Shown: positions 1 through 7,661, counted from the first letter of the stretch. The stretch: 9,772 bases of DNA from an uncultured Bacteroidota bacterium (GCA_903889605.1 CAISYK010000828.1:1-9772); one strand, 5' to 3'. Notes: generated by a model from the sequence alone, not told the origin. Numbers and translations are program-made.

Positions 1-1
1 A

Positions 2-46
2 AATAAAACAGCACAGTTAGTTGCAAATCAAAGCAGTAAGTCATAA
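2..46 (+). CDS. C-terminal tail of an upstream gene (partial)
   Basis: Frame 2 is open from the window edge and reads NKTAQLVANQSSKS before a TAA at 44-46. The other two forward frames close early: frame 1 at the second codon, frame 3 at a TAG at position 18. The stop lies 21 bases before the RND start, a spacing typical of co-transcribed genes, so this is probably the last 14 codons of the preceding gene of the same operon. The tail is too short to identify a family, and it could be chance. Confidence 0.3.
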   Translation, partial: NKTAQLVANQSSKS

Positions 47-67
47 TTAAAAAATTACACTAAATCT

Positions 68-3000
68 ATGCTCAATAGAATAATTAGATATTTTTTAGAA
101 AACAGGTTAGCGGCTTTTATTATCCTTTTTGGTTTCATCGGACTTGGAATTGCAAATTCGCCATTCGATTGGAAAACGAACTGGTTTCCGCGCGACCCTG
201 TTGCTGTAGACGCCATCCCTGATATTGGAGAAAATCAGCAGATCATTGCCACCGAATGGATGGGGAGAAATCCGGAAGATATTGAAAACCAAATTACTTA
301 TCCGCTCACAACTGCTTTGTTAGGCATACCTGGGGTTAAAGATATCCGCAGCACTTCTATGTTCGGAATGTCTTTCATTTATATCATCTTTGAAGAGAAA
401 ATTGATTTTTACTGGAGCCGATCACGAATTCTTGAAAAATTAAACTCCCTGCCTTCAGGTACCTTGCCTTCCGGCGTCCAGCCAGCTATGGGTCCTGATG
501 CCACAGCACTGGGACAGGTTTTTTGGTATACCCTTGAAGGACGCAATCCGAAAACCGGAAAACCAACAGGCGGCTGGGATCCTCAAGAGCTGCGCACTAT
601 CCAGGATTTTTATTTAAAATATGCACTCAATTCTGTATATGGTGTTTCAGAAGTAGCATCAGTAGGCGGTTTCATTAAAGAATATCAGGTTGACATTGAC
701 CCAAACGCGCTCAAAGCGCAGCGCATTGATGTTGAACAGGTAATGAAAGCTGTAATGAAAAGCAACATTGATGTCGGTGCTGCAACTATTGAAATAAACC
801 GTACTCAATATTACGTCAGAGGGATTGGTTACATTAAAAAGCTTCAGGATTTAGAAAATGCAGTTGTTGATGTGCGGGACAATACCCCAATCCGTATTAA
901 AGATGTTGCTAAAGTAAATTTTGGTCCGGCAATCCGCACCGGAGGTCTCGATAAAGAAGGCGCAGAGGCGGTTGGGGCAGTGGTTGTAGCACGCTATAAA
1001 TCAAATCCTTTGGAAGTTATTGAAAAAATTAAGAAGAAAATTGCCGAAATTTCTCCGGGTTTACCTTCCAAAACACTTGCAGATGGGACTGTTTCTAAAG
1101 TTACCCTTGTTCCTTTTTATGACAGAACCGGATTGATAAAAGAAACCATCGGGACATTAGAGTCTGTTTTGTCGCACGAAATACTCATATCTATCATTGT
1201 CATTATTGTCTTGTTAATGAATTTAAGAGCATCTGTTATCGTATCATTTTTTCTGCCTGTTAGTGTTCTTATGGCTTTTAGTGCAATGAAACTGTTCGGC
1301 ATCGATGCCAATATTGTCGCATTGTCTGGAATAGCAATTGCCATTGGTGTAATGGTTGACCTCGGTATTGTTGATGTTGAAAATATAATCAGGCATCTCG
1401 AAATGCCTGAAAACCATGGTGCCAAAGGCAAAAAATTGTTAGAAGTAATTTATACCGGCGCCTCCGAAGTAAGAGCCGCTGTTACTGTTGCTCTTGCAAC
1501 AACAATAATTGGTTTCCTTCCGGTCTTTACTATGGAAGCCGCAGAAGGTAAACTTTTTACTCCATTGGCATATACTAAAACTTTTGCCTTGCTCGCTTCA
1601 TATATTTCAGGAATGATAGCGCTGCCGGCAATAACCTACTATATTTTTTCTATCCGTTCTGATTCGGATAAAATTCGCAAATTATTTAATTATTTGATGA
1701 TAACAGCGGGGCTTTTATTTACTATTTTATGGGGAACCTATACCGCCTTATCACTAATAGCTTTGGGCATAAATAATTTATTGATTTGCCGCTGGCCGGA
1801 GAAAAGAAAAAATATTCCCAATCTAATAAATAACTTAATCATTTTGTTGGTGGCTGTGTATTACCTTTCAATTGAATGGCTTCCGCTTGGGGCTCATAAC
1901 AGCACACTTGTGAATTTACTTTTTGTTGGAGGTATAATAGCAGCGGTTCTGGGAGCCATATCACTGATGGTTCACAGCTATGAAAGGGTGTTGCGCTGGT
2001 GCCTGGCAAATAAATGGAAGTTTATGCTGATTCCGTTTTTTACTCTTTTATTGGGACTAACAATTTGGCTTGGAAGCGAAAATATTTTTGGCTGGGCAGC
2101 TGATGGAATAGGAAAAATAGGACTCAATGTACGTCAAACATCTCTTTGGGAAAAAATGACTCATAAATTCCCCGGTGTAGGAAAAGAATTTATGCCTTCG
2201 CTTAATGAAGGATCATTCCTTCTTATGCCTACTACAATGCCTCATTCAGGTGTTGAAGAAAATATGGATGTTATTGCTTTGCTTGATCAGAGGGTGCGAA
2301 CAATACCTGAGGTAGAAAATGTTGTTGGAAAATGGGGACGCGTAAATTCTGCATTAGACCCTTCACCTGTTTCAATGTATGAAAACCAAATTAATTACAG
2401 ACCAGAATATATCCTTAACGAAGATGGGCAGCGTCTGCGCTTTAAGACAGATAAAGACGGAAATTTTTTATTGAAAGACAGCACAACCTATAATTTAAAT
2501 CGTGATGGTTATAAAAATATTTCTGCTGAACAGCTTGTTACAGATGATGGCGGTGAATATTTCCGCCAGTGGCGTCCTGAAATAAAAAAACCAGACGATA
2601 TATGGAAGGAAATTATTAAAGCTGCTTCAATTCCTGGAATGACTTCTGCTCCTAAAATACAGCCGATTGAAACCAGGCTAATAATGCTTCAAACTGGTAT
2701 GCGCGCACCAATGGGAATGAAAGTTTATGGCCCTGACCTTGCATCAATTGAAAAAGTAGGTATTGAGTTAGAAAATATTCTGAAAGAAGTTCCTTCTGTT
2801 TCAACTTCATCTGTTTTTGCCGATCGTATTGTTGGAACACCTTATCTTGAAATAGAAATTAACCGTGAAGCCATCGCACGTTATGGCCTAACTATAGAAG
2901 ATATGCAAACCACGATCAGTACCGCTATTGGCGGGATGAAAATATCAACAACCGTTGAAGGACGTGAGCGTTTTCCAATACGTATCCGTTATGCCAGGGA

Positions 3001-3907
3001 ATACCGCGATAATCCTGAAGATCTTAAAAAAATTCTTATTCCTACTCCAAAAATGGTGCAGGTTCCTTTAGGTGAATTAGCTGAAATAACTTACAAGCGG
3101 GGCCCGCAAATGATTCGCGGTGAAAATACGTTCCTTACAGGATTTGTGATTTTTGATAAAAAGCCCGGTCATGCCGAAGTAGATGTAGTTGAGGAGGCAC
3201 AGCGCTTCATTGATGCAAAAATTAAATTAGGTGAATTTGTTGTGCCTCCGGGTGTGTCATTTAAATTTTCAGGCAGCTTTGAAAATCAGGTGAGGGCCAA
3301 TAAACGCCTCATGATTGTTATTCCGATTTCACTGCTGCTGATATTTCTAATTCTTTATTTTCAATTTAAAACTGTAACGGCATCATGTATTCACTTTTCC
3401 GGTGTGTTTGTTGCATTTGCCGGAGGTTTTATACTTATTTGGCTTTACGGTCAGGACTGGTTCATGAACTTTTCTATTGCCGGAGTGAATATGCATGAAC
3501 TGTTTCAAATGCATCCTATCAATCTGAGCGTGGCTGTTTGGGTAGGATTTATATCCTTATTCGGAATTGCTACAAACGACGGCGTTATAATGGGAACGTA
3601 CATTCATCAGACATTTGAGACATTAAAACCTAAGACTGTTGATGAAGTGCGCAATGCGGTTATTATTGCAGGAAAAAAGCGTGTGCGTCCAGCTGTAATG
3701 ACTGCAGCCTGCGCTATTATTGCATTATTGCCTGTCTTAACATCAACCGGCAAAGGCGCCGACGTTATGATACCGATAGCAATTCCAACTTTTGGCGGAA
3801 TGATTATTCAAATGATGACAATGTATATTGTGCCTATCCTTCAATGTGTTTGGAGAGAAAGAGTTGTTGAAAAAGAAATGAAATCAATCCCGCAGGTGCA
3901 GGAGTAA
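68..3907 (+). CDS. cusA: CusA/CzcA-family heavy-metal efflux RND transporter, inner-membrane pump
   Basis: This is the proton-driven inner-membrane pump of a tripartite metal exporter that moves metal ions from periplasm or cytoplasm into the outer-membrane channel. The start MLNRIIRYFLENRLAA, with the first membrane segment at about residues 14-30, matches the family N-terminus. TM2-TM6 lie at about 372-530, and TM4 carries GIAIAIGVMVDLGIVDVEN with the expected proton-relay aspartate at D431. This resembles the Cu(I)/Ag(I) (CusA) class more than the Zn/Co/Ni class. The second porter half has a methionine cluster (M873, M878, M882, M884), then TM8-TM12 at about 1081-1262. At 1279 residues it is about 230 longer than E. 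coli CusA. Extra sequence sits between TM6 and TM7 (about 532-637, hydrophobic) and in the porter domain (about 781-834, hydrophilic). Long versions are usual in Bacteroidota as far as I know. The gene is intact and ends 10 bases before the channel gene. RND identity is certain; the metal is inferred. Confidence 0.95.
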   Translation: MLNRIIRYFLENRLAAFIILFGFIGLGIANSPFDWKTNWFPRDPVAVDAIPDIGENQQIIATEWMGRNPEDIENQITYPLTTALLGIPGVKDIRSTSMFGMSFIYIIFEEKIDFYWSRSRILEKLNSLPSGTLPSGVQPAMGPDATALGQVFWYTLEGRNPKTGKPTGGWDPQELRTIQDFYLKYALNSVYGVSEVASVGGFIKEYQVDIDPNALKAQRIDVEQVMKAVMKSNIDVGAATIEINRTQYYVRGIGYIKKLQDLENAVVDVRDNTPIRIKDVAKVNFGPAIRTGGLDKEGAEAVGAVVVARYKSNPLEVIEKIKKKIAEISPGLPSKTLADGTVSKVTLVPFYDRTGLIKETIGTLESVLSHEILISIIVIIVLLMNLRASVIVSFFLPVSVLMAFSAMKLFGIDANIVALSGIAIAIGVMVDLGIVDVENIIRHLEMPENHGAKGKKLLEVIYTGASEVRAAVTVALATTIIGFLPVFTMEAAEGKLFTPLAYTKTFALLASYISGMIALPAITYYIFSIRSDSDKIRKLFNYLMITAGLLFTILWGTYTALSLIALGINNLLICRWPEKRKNIPNLINNLIILLVAVYYLSIEWLPLGAHNSTLVNLLFVGGIIAAVLGAISLMVHSYERVLRWCLANKWKFMLIPFFTLLLGLTIWLGSENIFGWAADGIGKIGLNVRQTSLWEKMTHKFPGVGKEFMPSLNEGSFLLMPTTMPHSGVEENMDVIALLDQRVRTIPEVENVVGKWGRVNSALDPSPVSMYENQINYRPEYILNEDGQRLRFKTDKDGNFLLKDSTTYNLNRDGYKNISAEQLVTDDGGEYFRQWRPEIKKPDDIWKEIIKAASIPGMTSAPKIQPIETRLIMLQTGMRAPMGMKVYGPDLASIEKVGIELENILKEVPSVSTSSVFADRIVGTPYLEIEINREAIARYGLTIEDMQTTISTAIGGMKISTTVEGRERFPIRIRYAREYRDNPEDLKKILIPTPKMVQVPLGELAEITYKRGPQMIRGENTFLTGFVIFDKKPGHAEVDVVEEAQRFIDAKIKLGEFVVPPGVSFKFSGSFENQVRANKRLMIVIPISLLLIFLILYFQFKTVTASCIHFSGVFVAFAGGFILIWLYGQDWFMNFSIAGVNMHELFQMHPINLSVAVWVGFISLFGIATNDGVIMGTYIHQTFETLKPKTVDEVRNAVIIAGKKRVRPAVMTAACAIIALLPVLTSTGKGADVMIPIAIPTFGGMIIQMMTMYIVPILQCVWRERVVEKEMKSIPQVQE

Positions 3908-3917
3908 AATATTTTTT

Positions 3918-5162
3918 ATGAAAAAAATAATAATTTTCTTGTTTTTCTTAGGCACTATAAACAGCTTGTTTTCTCAGCAGGAAATAAATAGTTACTTGAA
4001 AACGGCATCCGAAAATAACCCTGCACTTTTAGCTGCGTTCAGCGAATATAAAGCTGCATTGGAAAAACTTCCACAGGCAAAAGCTCTGCCTGACCCTAAT
4101 CTGATGTTCCAGTATTTCACTACTCCTCTGTTTCTTGAAATGGGAAAGGAGAGGTTTACTTTATCTGCATCACAGGCTTTCCCTTGGTTCGGACAGCTCA
4201 AAGCACAAGAACAAGCAGCCGCAGAAATGGCAAAAGCAAAATATGAATCGTTTACAAACGAACGAAACAAACTTTTCAAAGAAGTAAAAGAGATATATTT
4301 TAAACTGTATGTTCAAAAAAAATCAGTTCAAATAACAAATGAAAATTTGGAATTATTACGCTCCATGCGTGAACTTGCTAAAATAAGGTTTGAAACGGGC
4401 AAAGGTTCCTTTGTAAATGTGCTGCGCTCAGATATGGAAATAGCGGAAATGGAAAATAAATTAGCTTATCTTAAAGATAGTGAATGGCCGTTAAAGGCGG
4501 AATTTGAAAAATCTATTAATGCAAAAATTCCAGGTTCCTTGGTATTTCCAGATACATTATGGAAAGAGACACTCCCAGATTCAAAAACTGTTATAATGGA
4601 TTCTATCGCTGCGCATAATCCATCATTAAAGAAAATTGATTACGATATTTCTTCCTGGGAAAAACAGATTGAAGCTTCAAAAAAAAACGGATACCCATCA
4701 TTTACTATTGGTGCTACTTATGTAAATATGTCTAAACGTCCTGAAACAAACGGTCATATACATGAGAATGGAAAGGATATGTATATGTTTCCGGAAATCG
4801 GGGTAATGATTCCATTAAACCGAAAAAAATACAATGCAATGGTGAATGAGGCAAAATTCAATAGTGAGTCAGCTGGGTATGAAAAAATAAATATGACAAA
4901 TGAACTTAATAGTGAACTTGAAATGGGTTACCGCGATTATCTTGATGCACAGAGAAGAATGATTTTGTATAAACGTTTATACAATCTTGCAAAAAATGCG
5001 CGTGAATTGTTACTATCGGCTTTCTCAACATCAGGAACCGATTTTGAAGAAGTTTTGAGGATGCAGCAACAGGAGCTTATGTATGCTTTGGAACTTGAAG
5101 ATGCCCGTGCAATGCTTAATGCAAGTGCAGCAAATATTAATTATTTATCAGGAAAACAATAA
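3918..5162 (+). CDS. TolC-family outer-membrane efflux channel (CusC/CzcC-like)
   Basis: This is the outer-membrane component of the metal efflux complex. It would form a trimeric beta-barrel and alpha-helical tunnel that docks on the RND pump and adaptor. The 414-aa protein begins with a hydrophobic signal peptide (MKKIIIFLFFLGTINSLFS), probably cleaved after S19. There is no lipobox cysteine, so unlike E. coli CusC it should not be a lipoprotein. Two OEP-type halves are visible: PDPNLMFQY followed by SQAFPWFGQLKAQ near residues 55-95 (FPW at 88-90), then long Ala/Glu/Lys-rich helices, and the pattern recurs near 260-300. A predicted barrel loop at about 275-291 holds H280, H282, M288 and M290. 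It starts 10 bases after the RND stop, so the two are surely co-transcribed. A GGAG lies 13 bases upstream of the ATG, rather far for a ribosome-binding site. At 414 residues it is slightly short for the family but has no visible break. Confidence 0.93.
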   Translation: MKKIIIFLFFLGTINSLFSQQEINSYLKTASENNPALLAAFSEYKAALEKLPQAKALPDPNLMFQYFTTPLFLEMGKERFTLSASQAFPWFGQLKAQEQAAAEMAKAKYESFTNERNKLFKEVKEIYFKLYVQKKSVQITNENLELLRSMRELAKIRFETGKGSFVNVLRSDMEIAEMENKLAYLKDSEWPLKAEFEKSINAKIPGSLVFPDTLWKETLPDSKTVIMDSIAAHNPSLKKIDYDISSWEKQIEASKKNGYPSFTIGATYVNMSKRPETNGHIHENGKDMYMFPEIGVMIPLNRKKYNAMVNEAKFNSESAGYEKINMTNELNSELEMGYRDYLDAQRRMILYKRLYNLAKNARELLLSAFSTSGTDFEEVLRMQQQELMYALELEDARAMLNASAANINYLSGKQ

Positions 5163-5262
5163 TTTTTACGAAATAAGAATTTACGAATTAAAGACTTTTA
5201 GTTAAGAGGAAGCATTATTTTTTTGTTTTTATATATAACGCTCTCTGACATGGTTTCTCACC

Positions 5263-5315
5263 CTGTTAGAGGTAAACATAAATTGGAATCAAAAATCTAA
5301 ATAAATCCCTAACAG
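5263..5315. repeat. Inverted repeat in the channel-adaptor spacer
   Basis: CTGTTAG at 5263-5269 and CTAACAG at 5309-5315 are perfect 7-bp complements separated by 39 bases. No T-tract follows, so a terminator is unlikely. It lies within the 266-base gap between the channel and adaptor genes, about 25 bases upstream of a candidate promoter, and could be a regulator site or an mRNA stem. With 7-bp arms it could also be chance. Confidence 0.3.
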
Positions 5316-5338
5316 AGTTTAAAGCCCAGTCATGGCTG

Positions 5339-5368
5339 TTGTTGTAATATGCTTTTTTGATAATATTT
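5339..5368 (+). promoter_or_regulatory. Candidate Bacteroidota-type promoter for the adaptor gene
   Basis: A TTG at 5339-5341 is followed after 19 bases by TAATATTTA at 5361-5369. This fits the TTG-N(17-23)-TAnnTTTG pattern of Bacteroidota primary sigma promoters except that the last G is A. Transcription would start near 5375, leaving a leader of about 54 bases. The rest of the spacer (5163-5428) holds no open reading frame I would call a gene; it is A/T rich with a short inverted repeat at 5263-5315. The adaptor may also be read through from the upstream genes. Confidence 0.35.
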
Positions 5369-5428
5369 AAACGTTATTGAATTATAATGCTTATTTAAAT
5401 TGATAATACTGTTTATAAAATATTAATT

Positions 5429-7222
5429 ATGAAAAATAAAAGACAGCTTTTTATTTATGCAGCAATGATAATTGCTGGAATAATTATCGGTTGGATAATT
5501 TTTGGAGGAGGAAAAGAAAGTTCTTCAACAGCAGTTTCATCCGATAAAAATAGTGAAGTGCAGGCCTCGATTTGGACTTGCTCCATGCACCCGCAGATAC
5601 GAGTGGATAAGCCCGGTAAATGTCCCATCTGCGGAATGGACCTGATACCTGTAAGCAGCGGTGAAGATAAAGAGAACAATGAATATAATAAGATTCAAAT
5701 GAGCGAAAGTGCTGTGAAAATTGCTGAAGTTCAGACTACTATTGTTCAGAAATCATTGCCCAGCAAGGAAATTCGCCTTCCCGGCAAGGTGAAACCAGAT
5801 GAGAGAAAGATTTCCGTAATAACTTCACGCTTTTCGGGAAGAATAGAAAAACTATTTGTGAATTTTACCGGACAGGAAGTACAGCAGGGCGAAAAGCTTG
5901 CAACTATTTATTCTCCTGATCTGATTACGGCGCAAAAAGAATTATTTGAATCGATAAAATTCAAACAGTCTAATCCTGAATATTACAAGGCTGCGAGGAA
6001 TAAACTCAAACTCTGGTCACTTAACGAAAATCAGATAGACAATATCGAAAAAAATGGAGAACCTCAAAATTACTTCGATGTTCTATCTCCTTTAAAAGGT
6101 ACAGTAATGAAAAGAGAAATTGCTCTTGGTGCTTATGTGAGTGAAGGCACATTGCTTTTTGAAATTGCTGATTTATCTTCTGTTTGGGTATTGTTCGATG
6201 CTTATGAAAGTGATCTGCCCTGGATTCGTAAAGGCGATAATTTAACTTTTGAAGTTCAATCACTGCCGGGAAAAATGTTCAGCGGTGAGGTAACATTTAT
6301 TGATCCTGTGATGGATTCTGAAGTGCGTGTTGCTTATGTGAGGACAGAAATGGTGAATTCTGACAACCTGCTGAAACCAGAAATGTTTGTTCATGGGATA
6401 ATAAAAACAAAATTATCAGCAGTAAAAAATGCCTTAATTATTCCAAAATCATCTGTGCTTTGGACAGGAAAGAAGGCTGTTGTTTATGTAAAATTAAAAG
6501 AGCAAACTAAGCCTGCGTTTGAATACCGCGAAATCACACTTGGTGAAGATGCCGGCAGTTTTTATATTGTAAAAGATGGTTTGCAGGAAGGTGAAGAAAT
6601 TGTGACCAATGGAGTGTTCAAGGTAGACGCAGCTGCTCAATTGGCAGGCAAACAAAGCATGATGAATTCTGAAGAGGGAGATGATATGAAAAGCGGCTCT
6701 AAAGCGGATATGAATATCAAAGTCTCTTCTGAAAAATCAGAAAATAATAATACAAAAAGTTTAAATATCAGTAAAAAAGCAAAAGAGGCCTTGCAGAATC
6801 TTATAAATGACTACCTATTATTGAAGGATGCGTTGGGTGCTGATAACATTTCAGATGCAAAAAAAGCCGCCGGCAATATGCAGAAAACTCTCGCCAGTAT
6901 AAACATGGGATTATTTACCGGAGACTTACATAATGATTGGATGAAATACAGCAATGAACTGCAAAATGCTTTGAAGCAAATTTCTGGAGTTGAAAATATT
7001 GAGGAAATACGTAAAGCCTTTATCACCATTTCAAATACTGCAATAGCTTTTACAAGTGCATTTTCCCCATATAATAAAACTCTTTTTATACAGCACTGCC
7101 CTATGGCAAACAACAATAAGGGTGCGGATTGGATGAGTATTTCCAAAGAAATTAGAAATCCATATTTTGGAAAAGCTATGTTAAAATGCGGATCTACAAT
7201 AAAAGAAATAAAAAGCAATTAG
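5429..7222 (+). CDS. cusB: CusB-like periplasmic adaptor (membrane fusion protein) with N-terminal heavy-metal-binding motif and C-terminal DUF3347-like domain
   Basis: This adaptor bridges the RND pump and outer-membrane channel and probably hands metal to the pump. Residues 8-26 form an N-terminal membrane anchor. Residues 49-72 are a heavy-metal-binding motif (YHS-like HMBD) with C51, M53, H54, C65, C68 and M70, in the pattern CSMHP...CPICGM. The HlyD/CusB core follows: barrel-sandwich half at about 118-165, a short helical hairpin at about 165-212, second half at about 216-260 (FDVLSPLKGTVMKREI), then beta-barrel and membrane-proximal domains to about 400. A Met-containing linker (M411, M412, M420, M428) leads to a helical DUF3347-like domain (444-597) ending in QHCPMANNNKGADW and NPYFGKAMLKCG (H556, C557, M559, C587). 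At 597 residues it is far longer than E. coli CusB (about 400). It is separated from the channel gene by 266 bases and followed by a terminator. The start is the only suitable ATG before the anchor. The family is clear; Cu/Ag specificity is inferred. Confidence 0.93.
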   Translation: MKNKRQLFIYAAMIIAGIIIGWIIFGGGKESSSTAVSSDKNSEVQASIWTCSMHPQIRVDKPGKCPICGMDLIPVSSGEDKENNEYNKIQMSESAVKIAEVQTTIVQKSLPSKEIRLPGKVKPDERKISVITSRFSGRIEKLFVNFTGQEVQQGEKLATIYSPDLITAQKELFESIKFKQSNPEYYKAARNKLKLWSLNENQIDNIEKNGEPQNYFDVLSPLKGTVMKREIALGAYVSEGTLLFEIADLSSVWVLFDAYESDLPWIRKGDNLTFEVQSLPGKMFSGEVTFIDPVMDSEVRVAYVRTEMVNSDNLLKPEMFVHGIIKTKLSAVKNALIIPKSSVLWTGKKAVVYVKLKEQTKPAFEYREITLGEDAGSFYIVKDGLQEGEEIVTNGVFKVDAAAQLAGKQSMMNSEEGDDMKSGSKADMNIKVSSEKSENNNTKSLNISKKAKEALQNLINDYLLLKDALGADNISDAKKAAGNMQKTLASINMGLFTGDLHNDWMKYSNELQNALKQISGVENIEEIRKAFITISNTAIAFTSAFSPYNKTLFIQHCPMANNNKGADWMSISKEIRNPYFGKAMLKCGSTIKEIKSN

Positions 7223-7227
7223 TAATA

Positions 7228-7267
7228 CCCCCATATCTATTGTAAAAATATAAGGGCTGTTTTTTTT
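7228..7267 (+). terminator. Probable intrinsic terminator after the adaptor gene
   Basis: Six bases after the adaptor stop codon, CCC (7228-7230) and ATAT (7233-7236) can pair with ATAT (7248-7251) and GGG (7254-7256), leaving a two-by-two internal loop and an 11-base hairpin loop. A run of eight T follows at 7260-7267. The stem is weak but the T-tract and position fit the end of the efflux operon, separating it from the arsR promoter just downstream. Confidence 0.45.
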
Positions 7268-7290
7268 GTTAAATAAGTTAAAATCGATTA

Positions 7291-7317
7291 TTGTTTGTTC
7301 AGTAGTTCGTATATTTG
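7291..7317 (+). promoter_or_regulatory. Candidate promoter of arsR
   Basis: TATATTTG at 7310-7317 is an exact match to the Bacteroidota -7 element TAnnTTTG. A TTG lies at 7291-7293, 16 bases upstream, one short of the usual 17-23 spacing. Transcription would start at about 7323-7325, leaving only some 9 bases before the leader ATG at 7333 and some 17 before the TTG start of arsR. Confidence 0.5.
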
Positions 7318-7323
7318 TGAACA
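7296..7323. promoter_or_regulatory. Operator-like dyad over the arsR promoter
   Basis: TGTTCA at 7296-7301 and TGAACA at 7318-7323 are perfect inverted arms 16 bases apart and bracket the -7 element. A nested GTTC at 7305-7308 pairs with GAAC at 7319-7322, and a further TGAAC occurs at 7334-7338. ArsR/SmtB repressors commonly bind imperfect dyads built from TGAA/TTCA-type half-sites over their own promoter, so autorepression is the natural reading. The half-site assignment is inferred. Confidence 0.4.
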
Positions 7324-7332
7324 CTTAAACTT

Positions 7333-7344
7333 ATGAACTTTTGA
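7333..7344 (+). promoter_or_regulatory. Three-codon leader ORF overlapping the arsR start
   Basis: ATG AAC TTT TGA occupies 7333-7344, and its TGA (7342-7344) overlaps the TTG start of arsR (7341-7343) in another frame. Ribosomes ending on the leader could re-initiate at the TTG, a possible translational coupling. One additional T in the TTTT run would instead fuse the ATG to arsR, giving MNFLIDKK, so a sequencing or natural single-base deletion is the main alternative. Confidence 0.3.
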
Positions 7345-7661
7345 TCGATAAAAAAATATTTGAACTTCAGGCCAATGTATGCAAGGCATTAGCTCATCCA
7401 ATACGAATAGAGATCATTGATATACTGCAGGCTAAAGAAATGTCATTTGGTAAATTACTTGAAAAAGTCGGAGGTGCAAAATCCAGCCTTTCTCAGCATT
7501 TGACTTCAATGACAAATAAAGGAATTTTACTTCAGCGGAAAGAAGGATTGAATGTATATTACAAACTATCCTCAAAAAAAGTTTCCGCAGCTTGTAAAAT
7601 TATGAGGGACGTGCTTATGGAAAATCTTAAAAAACAAAATGAAATTCTTAAAAAAATGTAA
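7341..7661 (+). CDS. ArsR/SmtB-family transcriptional regulator
   Basis: This is a small winged-helix repressor that would release DNA when it binds metal or another thiol-reactive signal; it probably controls itself and perhaps the efflux genes. The 106-aa protein has the family layout: CKALAHPIRIEIIDIL at residues 14-29, recognition region KSSLSQHLTSMTNKGIL at 47-63, wing RKEGLNVYYKL at 66-76, and a C-terminal dimerisation helix. The classical alpha-3 ELCVCDL metal site is absent. Only two cysteines are present, C14 and C85, near the two dimer helices. The start must be TTG: an in-frame TAA at 7326-7328 blocks any upstream start and the next internal Met is residue 34, inside the fold. It follows the adaptor gene by 118 bases with its own promoter and is convergent with the insertion-sequence transposase. 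The inducer is unknown. Confidence 0.88.
   Translation: MIDKKIFELQANVCKALAHPIRIEIIDILQAKEMSFGKLLEKVGGAKSSLSQHLTSMTNKGILLQRKEGLNVYYKLSSKKVSAACKIMRDVLMENLKKQNEILKKM

Noticed and set aside
1117..1431. Minus-strand open frame of 104 codons inside the RND gene
   Set aside because: It is a shadow of the RND coding sequence covering TM2-TM4, with no recognisable domain or start signals.
6811..7218. Minus-strand open frame of 135 codons inside the adaptor gene
   Set aside because: It is antisense to the clearly recognisable DUF3347-like domain, and its composition is that of a shadow frame.
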